Assembly (NCBI GenBank): GCA_002343775.1
Contig: DDSH01000034.1
Location: forward strand, 1 to 39,487
Reading direction: 5' to 3'
From: Anaerolineales bacterium UBA2395
Lineage (GTDB): Bacteria > Chloroflexota > Anaerolineae > Anaerolineales > Villigracilaceae
DNA length: 39,487 bases
The translations under genes were made by a program, and so were the position numbers. Of this stretch, positions 31,480-38,665 are shown piece by piece; positions within the stretch are counted from its first letter, which is position 1; the number at the start of each line of letters is the position of its first letter. The notes beneath the pieces were generated by a model. It was not told the DNA's origin and made no database searches. It saw nothing but the letters and a program-made list of their open reading frames with translations.

Positions 31480-32424
31480 TTAGCTTGCTGTAAAATCGAC
31501 AAGGCTATCCCAGATCTCCGTATTGATCTCCTTGCGTTGAGACTGCGCAAATTTCCAAAACAGCGACTGCGCCCGCGTGAGTGGGTTGTTCAAATTTCTG
31601 GAGATATAAACCGTGCGGCTCAATTCCAATCCCTGCATTTCCACCCTCTTGATGCGCCCAAAGGCAAGTCCGCGCGCCGCCACCATCTCAGAGACAAAGG
31701 CGATTCCGACCCCGCGCTCGACCGCCATCTCGATCGCCTCAGGGTTGCCAAGTTCCATCGTCACATTCAACATGTCTGGCGTGATCCCATAATTTTTCAA
31801 ACCCTGCATTACGGTGTCGCATGTACCCGACATTTCCTCACGCATGATGATGGGTTGGTCCAAAAGGTCGTCTGGCAATGCTTTTCCATACTCTGCCCAA
31901 GGATGATCCGTGGAAACGATCAAAATGATACGATCATCGAACAACGGTTGACACTCCAGGTCGCGGTGTTCGAATATCTTGCTGGTCACACCAAAAGGGA
32001 TGGCATTGCTTAGCAAGCGGTCATGAATGCTGTCACGCCCCATGATCTTGACGCGCGGGCGCACCGCCGGGTACTGCCTTTGAAAATCCGAGAGCAGGAC
32101 CGGCAGCAAATACTTCCCGGCGGAGGTGGAACAGCCGATCAGGATCTCACCACCAACCTGATCGTGCAGGTCATGAAAACCGTCTTCAAGCATCCGCGCA
32201 GCGCGGAGTACATCCTGCACCATCGGCAGGATCGTTTGTCCGGCTTCACTTAGCTCCACTGTCCGTCCGCGACGGATGAATAACTCCACTCCATATGCTC
32301 GCTCCATGGATTGAATATTCTGGCTCACCGCCGACTGTGATAAATGCAGCCGTTTTGCCGCATTGCTGAAATTCTTCTCTTCCGCGGCGATGAGAAAGAC
32401 CTGTAAAGTCGAAAGCTCGACCAT
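31480..32424 (-). CDS. LysR-type transcriptional regulator (CysB/CbbR-like)
   Basis: The 314-residue protein has the LysR N-terminal HTH ('LSTLQVFLIAAEEKNFSNAAKRLHLSQSAVSQNIQSMERAYGVELFIRRGR', residues 3-53) and a periplasmic-binding-like effector domain (about 90-295, 'GEILIGCSTSAGKYLLPVLLSDFQRQYP'). The effector-domain style recalls CysB/CbbR/YeiE-type regulators, some of which sense sulfur compounds; this is only suggestive. It is downstream of the four-rhodanese gene on the same strand (195-base gap with hairpins). GGGAG precedes the ATG at 32424; the frame to 32469 has no ribosome site. Confidence 0.85.
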   Translation of the reverse strand: MVELSTLQVFLIAAEEKNFSNAAKRLHLSQSAVSQNIQSMERAYGVELFIRRGRTVELSEAGQTILPMVQDVLRAARMLEDGFHDLHDQVGGEILIGCSTSAGKYLLPVLLSDFQRQYPAVRPRVKIMGRDSIHDRLLSNAIPFGVTSKIFEHRDLECQPLFDDRIILIVSTDHPWAEYGKALPDDLLDQPIIMREEMSGTCDTVMQGLKNYGITPDMLNVTMELGNPEAIEMAVERGVGIAFVSEMVAARGLAFGRIKRVEMQGLELSRTVYISRNLNNPLTRAQSLFWKFAQSQRKEINTEIWDSLVDFTAS

Positions 32425-32549
32425 GCGCTTCTCCCTGATAAATAAGGTTTTATTATAGTTACCTAGCATAAGAATAAGCCTTTCTCATCGGTCTGACCAG
32501 TGAAAATTGTCATCTTTCGGTATGACACACGCTCAATGCATTCAATGAA

Positions 32550-32608
32550 TCAGCCTGCGAGTCCTCCTCGCAGGCTGATGTACTACCTCAGGCAGGAGCA
32601 AGCTCCTG
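32550..32608 (-). terminator. Two tandem hairpins after the rhodanese gene
   Basis: The first on the minus strand is CAGGAG (32593-32598) with CTCCTG (32603-32608); the second is an 11-bp perfect stem (32550-32560 with 32568-32578). Neither has a proper T-tail, so they may mark mRNA ends by stability rather than act as classic terminators. Confidence 0.5.
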
Positions 32609-32619
32609 ACAAATTTCTA

Positions 32620-34350
32620 CTACTTGACGACGGGCAATTCCGCCGCGATCCAGGCATTTAAGCCGCCGCCCAAATTGCGGACATTGGTATAGCCGAGGAA
32701 TTGCAGATACATCTGTGCCAAGGCGCCGCGATGACCGGAAGCGCACATGATTACGATTGGGGCAGCCTTGTCAGCGGGGAGTTGGGCGAGGTTGGCGGGC
32801 ACATCGATCACAGGCACGTTCACAGCGCCTTCGATGTAACCGTTCGCAGTCCACTCTTCAGCAGAGCGCACATCGAGGATGAAGGGAGCGGTGCCGCCCA
32901 CGATCTCGGTGTTCAGGTCGGCGGGTTTGACGGTGTTGAAACCTTCGGGGAGTGCAGCCAGATACGCATCCAGCGCGGCGAGTTTGCCAGCATCCACTTC
33001 AGGAGCAGTTCCAGCAACAGCTTCGGCGGGCAGACCGGCTTCGAGCGCAAATTCAGCCTTGACCCAACCATTGATACCGCCATTGAGGTTGACGACATCG
33101 GTGTAGCCAAGCAGGCGCAGAGCCATCATGCCGTAGGCGCCGCGGTGACCGGAAGCGCAGGTGATGACGATCTTCTCATCTTTGCCGGGAAGTTTGTCGA
33201 GGTTCTGGAGCAGGGTGCGGATCGGGAGATTGATTGAACCGGCGATGTATCCAGTGCCTTCGATTTCAGAGGGTTCACGAACATCCACAATGAAAGGTGG
33301 GTTCTCAACCAGCATTTCATTGAGTTTGTCGTTCTTGATGCTGTAATAACCGGCATCGGTGGGCAGGGTGGCGAGGAAATTCGCCATCTCGCTGACCAGG
33401 CCAGCTACGGGCAAACCAGCGGCTTTCCAGCCGTTTAAACCGCCAGCGAGGTTGGAAACATCCGTATAACCCATCAGGCGCAAGCCCATCATAACTATGC
33501 TGCCACGATGACCGGAAGCGCACAATACTACGATTTTGGCATCCTTGTCTTCGGGGATCTGGTCGAGATTGGCAAAGAAATCACTGAACGGCAGGTTGAT
33601 GGAACCTTCGATATAGCCGTCTTTGTCCCATTCGCCCTTGCTGCGCACATCCACAATGAAGGGCGGGTTTTCGACCAGCAACTCATTGAGCTTGTCTGAC
33701 TTGACCGAGTAAAAGCCTTCGGGCAGGTTGGAGAGGAAGTCGTTCAACAGGGTGTAGAGCGCTTCGTCTTCGATGACAGCAGTGCTGATGGCAGCCGGAG
33801 CTTCGGGCATGGACCCGGTGACCACGGGGTATTCGGATTTAATCCAGGAATTCAAACCACCGTTCAGGTTGCGGACATTGGTGTAGCCCAACAACTTGAG
33901 CGCAGCCTGCACCATACCACCACGATGACCAGAGGCGCATGTCACAACGATCGGTTCGTCAAGACCGGGGAGTTTATCCAGGTTGGCAAGCACTTCGCGC
34001 ACCGGAATATTAACAGTGCCTTCGATGTAGCCATTGGCTTCCACTTCAGAGGCTTCGCGCACATCGAGGATGAACAGGTCTTTTTCAACCAGCTCTTCAT
34101 TCAGCGCGGCAGGCTTGACAGAGCCGTAACCCTTGTCGGCGGGGAGAGAGGCGGTGAGGTCGGTGAACAGCGCCAGAACATCAAGTTCCGCTTCTTCTTC
34201 AACCACTACAGGTTCTTCGGTGACAACTTCTTCCACAACCGCTTCAGTTGCTTCCACTTCGACAACCGGTTCGGCGGGGGTAGCACATGCTCCCAGGATC
34301 ATACTGAGGGTGAGGAGCAGGGCTAAAAACATTTGAAACTTTTTAGACAT
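32620..34350 (-). CDS. Lipoprotein with four tandem rhodanese domains
   Basis: The 576-residue precursor has a lipoprotein signal (MILGAC, Cys22), an acidic Val/Glu linker (residues 28-58) and four rhodanese domains: about 62-177, 198-317, 322-438 and 458-576. Each keeps the active-site loop CASGHRG with Cys138, Cys277, Cys398 and Cys536, so all four could carry a persulfide. Each also has 'DVR' and the 'GYIEG..N.P' element. Rhodaneses transfer sulfane sulfur; outside the membrane this could be polysulfide or thiosulfate handling. AGGAG lies before the ATG, and the multiheme cytochrome ends 45 bases upstream, suggesting one operon. The repeats clearly arose by internal duplication. Confidence 0.92.
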   Translation of the reverse strand: MSKKFQMFLALLLTLSMILGACATPAEPVVEVEATEAVVEEVVTEEPVVVEEEAELDVLALFTDLTASLPADKGYGSVKPAALNEELVEKDLFILDVREASEVEANGYIEGTVNIPVREVLANLDKLPGLDEPIVVTCASGHRGGMVQAALKLLGYTNVRNLNGGLNSWIKSEYPVVTGSMPEAPAAISTAVIEDEALYTLLNDFLSNLPEGFYSVKSDKLNELLVENPPFIVDVRSKGEWDKDGYIEGSINLPFSDFFANLDQIPEDKDAKIVVLCASGHRGSIVMMGLRLMGYTDVSNLAGGLNGWKAAGLPVAGLVSEMANFLATLPTDAGYYSIKNDKLNEMLVENPPFIVDVREPSEIEGTGYIAGSINLPIRTLLQNLDKLPGKDEKIVITCASGHRGAYGMMALRLLGYTDVVNLNGGINGWVKAEFALEAGLPAEAVAGTAPEVDAGKLAALDAYLAALPEGFNTVKPADLNTEIVGGTAPFILDVRSAEEWTANGYIEGAVNVPVIDVPANLAQLPADKAAPIVIMCASGHRGALAQMYLQFLGYTNVRNLGGGLNAWIAAELPVVK

Positions 34351-34395
34351 TTTCTTCTCCTTTTGAAGAATGATTGATTTTATTGATCAAGCGCG

Positions 34396-35922
34396 CTAGG
34401 GCAGCTTGTGACATCCAGAGCAACTTTCGTTCGAGAACCCAATGTGATCTTCAGGGTACATGGGGGAGTTGCGAATTCCCGTTTCATGGCACGCCACACA
34501 CGAGTCGCTGACCAATTCAGCATGCGCTGCGGGCTGCGGCATGGCGGCGAGGAACAACTCCACTGCAGGGGGGACCGTCTTCACGATCACTGATGCGTTT
34601 GCATTTTGTTCCACCGCCTGAACCTTGTCGGCTGTCAGGAAGATCTCAGGGTTGGTGTGACAGGCTTCGCACGAGGCGTTCTGCGGGGTATTGCGTTGAA
34701 TGTTGTGCGGTGTGGTGTACACCCATGTTGGCAGCGCATCAAAGTTACGGAGCAGGTTTTCACCGTAAAACTCATAACTGGTTGGCGCTACCGGCACATG
34801 GCGCACCGGAACATACTTGGCAGGGCGGTCTTCACTGCGGATCGGGTTAAGACCGATGAAGAAGGTGTGGTAGGTCGCTTCTGTTTCAAAGTACGGATTT
34901 CCACTCGTCTCGCTGACCGCCACATGGCAGCCATCACAACTGGTGTAGGTTACCGAGTGACAGACCTGGCAGGAGAGTTCCGTGCCATCGCCATGCTGGG
35001 CGTGCATTTCAACACCGTCAGAGCCATCTGCCACATATTGGTGACAGTCGATACATTGCGGGTCTTCCGCGCCGCTGTAGCGATGATCTGCCCCGGCTGC
35101 GGTTTCGGTCATGCCATGCAACTCTGCGCCTTCGTGGCACTTCACGCAACTCATGCGCGCTTCACGGAAATGCACATCGCCGGGAATACCCTCGTTCTTG
35201 CCGAGGAATTCATTGCCCACACGGCTGCCGTGACAAGCGGTGCAAGAGCGTGTCATGGGCGGGGTCTTCTCGAAAACGTGACCGGTGAACAAACCACCAC
35301 CTACATTCTTTGGCTGGCTTACATGACACTCGCCGCACGAAGTGTGGCAGGATGCGCAGTGATTGCCAAACATCTCTTCCAACGCCGGGTGATCTTCCGG
35401 GATGTTCCCATTGCGGGCGTTGATCGTCGTCCAATAGCCTGCCTGGGTGGCGTGCAATGCGGCTGGGTAGGCGGCACTCTCTTCTTCGTGGCACTCTGCG
35501 CAGTACACATCCGGTTGTTCGCTTGGGCTGGCGATCATCCCAGCATGTGCTTCATCCTTATTCGAAACGTTCGTGCCATTGTGACATTCAATACAAGTCA
35601 ATTCGCCGTGATCAGTGGCGAGGAAGGCTTCAGCATCTACAAGAACTTTCTCCCATGGCTCCAACGGAGCCACCTCGCCCCCTCAGCCAACCCCTTTCGA
35701 TTCGGCTTCATGATCGGCTTCTTCGGGTTTTGCAGTGTCAATCAGTTTCTGCTTATCGGTATGGCATGCCAGACATTCACTCGCATCTGGCGCGGACTCG
35801 ACGACTGCTTCTGTTTCCACCGGGGTTTCCACCACCGACGGAGTTTCCTCTACGCTCGCTGCGCACGCGGAAAGAAGCACCCCCACGGCTAATAGAATAC
35901 CTGCGATAAACCTCTTGTCCAT
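34396..35922 (-). CDS. 13-heme lipoprotein cytochrome c, candidate selenoprotein (in-frame TGA at codon 80)
   Basis: From ATG 35922 (GGAG seven bases upstream) the frame gives a lipoprotein signal (LLSAC, Cys20), an acidic Val/Thr linker and heme 1 (C50-LA-C53-H54), then TGA at 35685-35683. The same frame continues from 35682 with 12 more heme sites: CIECH, CAECH, CASCH, CGECH, CTACH, CVKCH, CIDCH, CQVCH, CDGCH, CEACH, CVACH and CSGCH. There is no frameshift. As a separate gene the second part would start at GTG 35673, lack a good ribosome site and lack an export signal, which c-type heme attachment needs. A SECIS-like hairpin follows the TGA. Read through, the product is 508 residues with Sec80 in 'GVG-U-GGEVAPLEPWEK'. 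A nonsense mutation is the main alternative. Confidence 0.75.
35656..35685 (-). promoter_or_regulatory. Candidate bacterial SECIS: TGA plus downstream hairpin
   Basis: On the minus strand TGA (35685-35683) is followed by ten bases, then TGGCTCC (35672-35666), loop GTT (35665-35663) and GGAGCCA (35662-35656). The 7-bp stem is perfect and the loop starts with G. The loop begins 17 bases after TGA, inside the 16-37 range I recall for bacterial SECIS elements, and the loop G in the first two positions also fits. Confidence 0.6.
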
Positions 35923-35933
35923 GCGATTCTCCA

Positions 35934-35953
35934 ATTGTGACATATTTCACAAT
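35934..35953 (-). promoter_or_regulatory. Perfect CRP-type palindrome over the cytochrome transcription start
   Basis: ATTGTGA-N6-TCACAAT (35934-35953) has two perfect seven-base arms containing TGTGA/TCACA. Its centre lies about 8 bases downstream of the start predicted from the promoter at 35958-35986, so binding there should repress unless another promoter is used. Confidence 0.65.
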
Positions 35954-35957
35954 ACGA

Positions 35958-35986
35958 ATTCTATCCCAAACCTATATTCATGTAAG
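35958..35986 (-). promoter_or_regulatory. Promoter of the multiheme cytochrome/rhodanese operon
   Basis: On the minus strand, CTTACA (35986-35981), a 17-base spacer and TAGAAT (35963-35958) predict a start near 35951. The 284 bases between this gene and the protease hold no ORF; they are AT-rich and include an 8-bp inverted repeat (36122-36129 with 36160-36167). Confidence 0.5.
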
Positions 35987-36227
35987 TGATATAAATAATA
36001 TTCAAGTATTAGATTCGCTTATTACCTTGTATAACTGTGGCAATTGGCTTATAAGCAAATACCCCCATTGTCGATCTACTTTCAGTTTAAATTAAAAAGA
36101 CCGGAGCGTGCCAACACAAAACGGGTCTTGCCCCCGCGCATCTACTAACGCAAGGAGGAAAGACCCGCTTCGAAGATTAAGAAAAATCGCCCCACTGCGA
36201 ATTTAGATGGAATTCACGCGAGGGAGA

Positions 36228-38063
36228 CTACTCGCCTATTTCAGGGATCAGACAGCGCGAGTCGACGTACGCCCAAAGTTGAACCCGATCACTAAAACCG
36301 CCGGTGATGGTAATCGTTTTGGTATCGGACTTGCCCGGGTCCAGATTGGTAAAGAAATCGGAGCGATAGTAATCTCCCGCAACCGGACAGCCCGTGCCGG
36401 GGTCGAGTGTCGTAAGCGGATCAAGATCAACGTAGATATCGCGATAAATCGTGACCGGTCCTGTGGCGCCGCCCTGATTTTTGATGGTGATGATGACATC
36501 AAAGGTTTCATCCACATCCGGCGTCGCGGGGGAAACCACAACACTGCTTACAATCAGATCGGGTAATTGAGGTGCGGCTCCCAGCGAATTGACCGCAGCG
36601 GCGGCATTCAAGATTCCGCTCCCGCAAATGGATGTCGTGCAGGAACTGCCGGACGGGAAAGCAAGAGCCGTGGATTGCAGGATCGACAAGATCTCGGCGT
36701 AGGTCAGTGTCGGGTCGATGGAAAGCAACAAGGAAATCACACCCGCAACGTGTGGAGTCGCCATACTGGTTCCGGACAAGTATGCGTACGAGTCTGAAGC
36801 GGGAGTGGTCGTGCCCGAGTTGTACGTTGAGAAGATCGAATTGCCAGGCGCGCTGATCTCCACCACCGATCCATAATTGCTGTAGGAAGCTTTATTTCCG
36901 GCCTGCGAGGTGGCAGCGACGGTGATCACTCCGCTGCAATTCGCTGGCTGGAAATTGCTCGCATCTAGGTTACTGTTCCCAGCCGCAACCACCACAATAG
37001 CGCCTGCTGCATTTACGGCGTTGATCGCATTTTGATAGGTTGTGCTGCACGAACCCGCCCCGCCCAAGCTAAGATTCAATACTCTGGCGGGATGAGGATT
37101 TGCCGGCACGCCACTCACGGATAATCCCGCCGCCCAGCGCATCCCATCGCTCACATCGGACAAATAACCGCCGCATTTGCCAAGCACGCGCACCGGGACA
37201 ATGGGCGAATTCCAATTGATGCCTGTCACGCCGGTCGAATTGTTACCAATAGCGCCGATCGTACCCGCCACATGGGTGCCATGCCAGCTGCTATTCGAAA
37301 CATCACACCCAAAAAAGTAACCTGAAGCAGATTCGGCAGAAGTGATCCAATCGCCGGGGTCGCGCGGGTTTGAATCCCGTCCATTTCCATCGTTTGCCAC
37401 CATTGTATCGGCAATAAAGTCGTAGCCGCCCACCCAGCGCCCCGCCAGGTCGGCATGGTCGACAATTCCCGTATCGATCACTGCAATGTAGGTTGTCGTA
37501 GAGCCTGTGTGGATATCCCACGCGCCCGGAAGATTAATTCCATATGTGCCAAAATAATGCCAGTGGCTGCCATAGTACGTATCGTCTGGGGTTACAACCG
37601 GCATCATGATGTAATCCGGTTCGGCGTATTCCACATCCGGGTGGGATTCGAGTTCCTCAGCAAGCGCTTCCAATTCGGACAAAGTGAAATTTTCCTGCAC
37701 CTGCAAGACATGCTCCCCGCCAGATGTAGCGCGGACATATTCCAGTTCTTCTCCAGCGACTTCTCCCAAGGATCGTATGCGATCTTCGCTCGCTGGTGAA
37801 ACCCGGCTTTTCTGTTCCGCCTCAAGCGTATATTTCACGATCAACCGATTTGTGGGCAGACCAGGTATATCCTCTTCAGCCGATGGAGGCGCAGGCTTCA
37901 CCGCTTCTGCGCCTGCCATGCCACTGGTCAATGCAAAAGCAAGCAATAACAATAGTGCAACGACGAAGTAAACAACCAGATTTGGAATTGTTCCAAACCA
38001 GTATGGTAACGTATGACCAAAAAGGTTGGTTTTTTTTCGATCTGTGCCGGGTTTGCTCTTCAT
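36228..38063 (-). CDS. Secreted subtilisin-like (S8) serine protease with CARDB-like C-terminus
   Basis: The 611-residue precursor has an N-terminal membrane segment (residues 28-47), an I9-type prodomain (about 70-155, 'TNRLIVKYTLEAEQ...HPDVEYAEPDYIM') and a subtilase domain with D197 (VIDTGI), H261 (HGTHVAGT), N363 (AAGN) and S433 (SGTSMATPHVAG). A C-terminal CARDB-like beta domain (about 505-611, 'LPDLIVSSVVVSPATPDVDETFDVIITIKNQG') ends abruptly at 'LIPEIGE'. CARDB domains usually continue with 'E.NE.NN', so the tail may be shortened. It likely degrades extracellular protein. No Shine-Dalgarno is obvious before the ATG. Confidence 0.88.
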   Translation of the reverse strand: MKSKPGTDRKKTNLFGHTLPYWFGTIPNLVVYFVVALLLLLAFALTSGMAGAEAVKPAPPSAEEDIPGLPTNRLIVKYTLEAEQKSRVSPASEDRIRSLGEVAGEELEYVRATSGGEHVLQVQENFTLSELEALAEELESHPDVEYAEPDYIMMPVVTPDDTYYGSHWHYFGTYGINLPGAWDIHTGSTTTYIAVIDTGIVDHADLAGRWVGGYDFIADTMVANDGNGRDSNPRDPGDWITSAESASGYFFGCDVSNSSWHGTHVAGTIGAIGNNSTGVTGINWNSPIVPVRVLGKCGGYLSDVSDGMRWAAGLSVSGVPANPHPARVLNLSLGGAGSCSTTYQNAINAVNAAGAIVVVAAGNSNLDASNFQPANCSGVITVAATSQAGNKASYSNYGSVVEISAPGNSIFSTYNSGTTTPASDSYAYLSGTSMATPHVAGVISLLLSIDPTLTYAEILSILQSTALAFPSGSSCTTSICGSGILNAAAAVNSLGAAPQLPDLIVSSVVVSPATPDVDETFDVIITIKNQGGATGPVTIYRDIYVDLDPLTTLDPGTGCPVAGDYYRSDFFTNLDPGKSDTKTITITGGFSDRVQLWAYVDSRCLIPEIGE

Positions 38064-38212
38064 AAAATCTTAACCTTTATCCGTTCAAAGACGTACGTCA
38101 AGGATTGTAACCAAAAAACGGATCGAGCCATTTTGCAGAATTGCAAGGGGGGCGACTCATTATTACGTGATCGAGATTTTTTTAATTATGCCAGAGAAAT
38201 GGCATCGCCACC

Positions 38213-38240
38213 TTGCAAAAATAATTCAGAATGGTATAAT
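38213..38240 (+). promoter_or_regulatory. tRNA-Pro promoter
   Basis: TTGCAA (38213-38218), 16 bases and TATAAT (38235-38240) predict a start near 38247, six bases before the mature tRNA. Confidence 0.7.
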
Positions 38241-38252
38241 CTGCCCGCTATT

Positions 38253-38326
38253 CGGGGTGTGGCTCAGACCGGTAGAGCGCACGGTTCGGGTCCGTGAGGT
38301 CCGGGGTTCAAATCCCCGCACCCCGA
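38253..38326 (+). tRNA. tRNA-Pro (anticodon CGG)
   Basis: The 74-base cloverleaf has acceptor CGGGGTG/CACCCCG (38253-38259 with 38319-38325), D-stem GCTC/GAGC, anticodon stem CACGG/CCGTG around loop TTCGGGT and T-stem CGGGG/CCCCG with TTCAAAT. Loop positions 34-36 read CGG, so it decodes CCG. The discriminator is A, and CCA is not encoded. Confidence 0.95.
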
Positions 38327-38340
38327 CTGCATTGCAAGCA

Positions 38341-38369
38341 AAGACTCCCAGCCCGAGGGAGTCTTTTTG
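38341..38369 (+). terminator. Terminator of tRNA-Pro
   Basis: AGACTCCC (38342-38349) pairs with GGGAGTCT (38357-38364), followed by TTTTG. Confidence 0.85.
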
Positions 38370-38375
38370 TTACGG

Positions 38376-38420
38376 CCGGGGTTTCCCTTGACAGGGACAG
38401 GCAAATCCCCGCGCCCCGAC
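38376..38420 (+). pseudogene. Damaged copy of the 3' half of tRNA-Pro
   Basis: CCGGGGTT (38376-38383) and a 19-base stretch (38402-38420) that matches 38309-38327 at 18 of 19 positions together rebuild the T-arm and acceptor 3' strand. An 18-base insert (38384-38401) containing a small inverted repeat splits the T-loop. There is no 5' half. Confidence 0.65.
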
Positions 38421-38427
38421 AAGCAGC

Positions 38428-38462
38428 ACGCACCGCCTTGCCCGAAGGCGGTGCGTTTGTTT
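38428..38462 (+). terminator. Second terminator-like hairpin after tRNA-Pro
   Basis: A 12-bp perfect stem (38428-38439 with 38445-38456) is followed by TTGTTT. It follows the tRNA 3'-half copy and may have travelled with it. Confidence 0.65.
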
Positions 38463-38501
38463 AATGCCAAATCAGCAAGTTTTTTGAACAACGGCTCCAG
38501 G

Positions 38502-38526
38502 GTGCACGGTTATTGTCCGTGAGGCT
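38502..38526 (+). pseudogene. Possible remnant of a tRNA anticodon arm
   Basis: GCACGGTT, four changed bases, then TCCGTGAGG repeats the anticodon arm of tRNA-Pro (38279-38299) with the five-base stem intact and a different loop. Flanking D- and T-arm matches are poor, so it cannot be a working tRNA. Confidence 0.4.
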
Positions 38527-38544
38527 TTGGGTCCGGTTCATTGC

Positions 38545-38573
38545 TTGCCCCCTTTCACTGGTGATTGTATAAT
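38545..38573 (+). promoter_or_regulatory. Possible promoter facing the gene cassette
   Basis: TTGCCC (38545-38550), 17 bases and TATAAT (38568-38573) point rightward toward the cassette, ending about 90 bases before its left boundary. It would drive the cassette genes as a Pc-type promoter does. Confidence 0.45.
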
Positions 38574-38598
38574 GCTGTCAGTTAAATATAAGGTGTTA

Positions 38599-38657
38599 TA
38601 CAGCACAATGCTGTTAACGACCCCAAATTGGGGGTATATACAGCAGGATGCTGTATA
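38599..38657 (+). repeat. Two copies of the palindrome ACAGCA-N3-TGCTGT
   Basis: ACAGCA-CAA-TGCTGT lies at 38600-38614, and the longer TATACAGCA-GGA-TGCTGTATA at 38637-38657 has perfect nine-base arms. A half copy (TGCTGT, 38573-38578) overlaps the promoter -10. They may be operators for one regulator or RNA hairpins. Confidence 0.6.
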
Positions 38658-38665
38658 AAACATAG

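Noticed and set aside
35656..35700. Frameshift or sequencing indel as the cause of the split cytochrome
   Set aside because: Both halves are in the same frame, so an indel cannot explain the break. A substitution creating TGA remains possible and is stated as the alternative.
34606..35892. A 428-codon plus-strand ORF opposite the multiheme cytochrome
   Set aside because: It is a mirror of the cytochrome's repeated CxxCH codons, has no ribosome site and no recognisable domain. The minus-strand reading has 13 heme motifs and a lipoprotein signal.
36122..36167. Terminator for the subtilase gene
   Set aside because: The 8-bp inverted repeat has a 30-base loop, no T-tail and lies 60 bases past the stop, so it is a weak candidate.
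38637..38657. LexA/SOS box
   Set aside because: The palindrome has CAG and CTG in the reverse order to the enteric LexA box and does not match the Gram-positive box.
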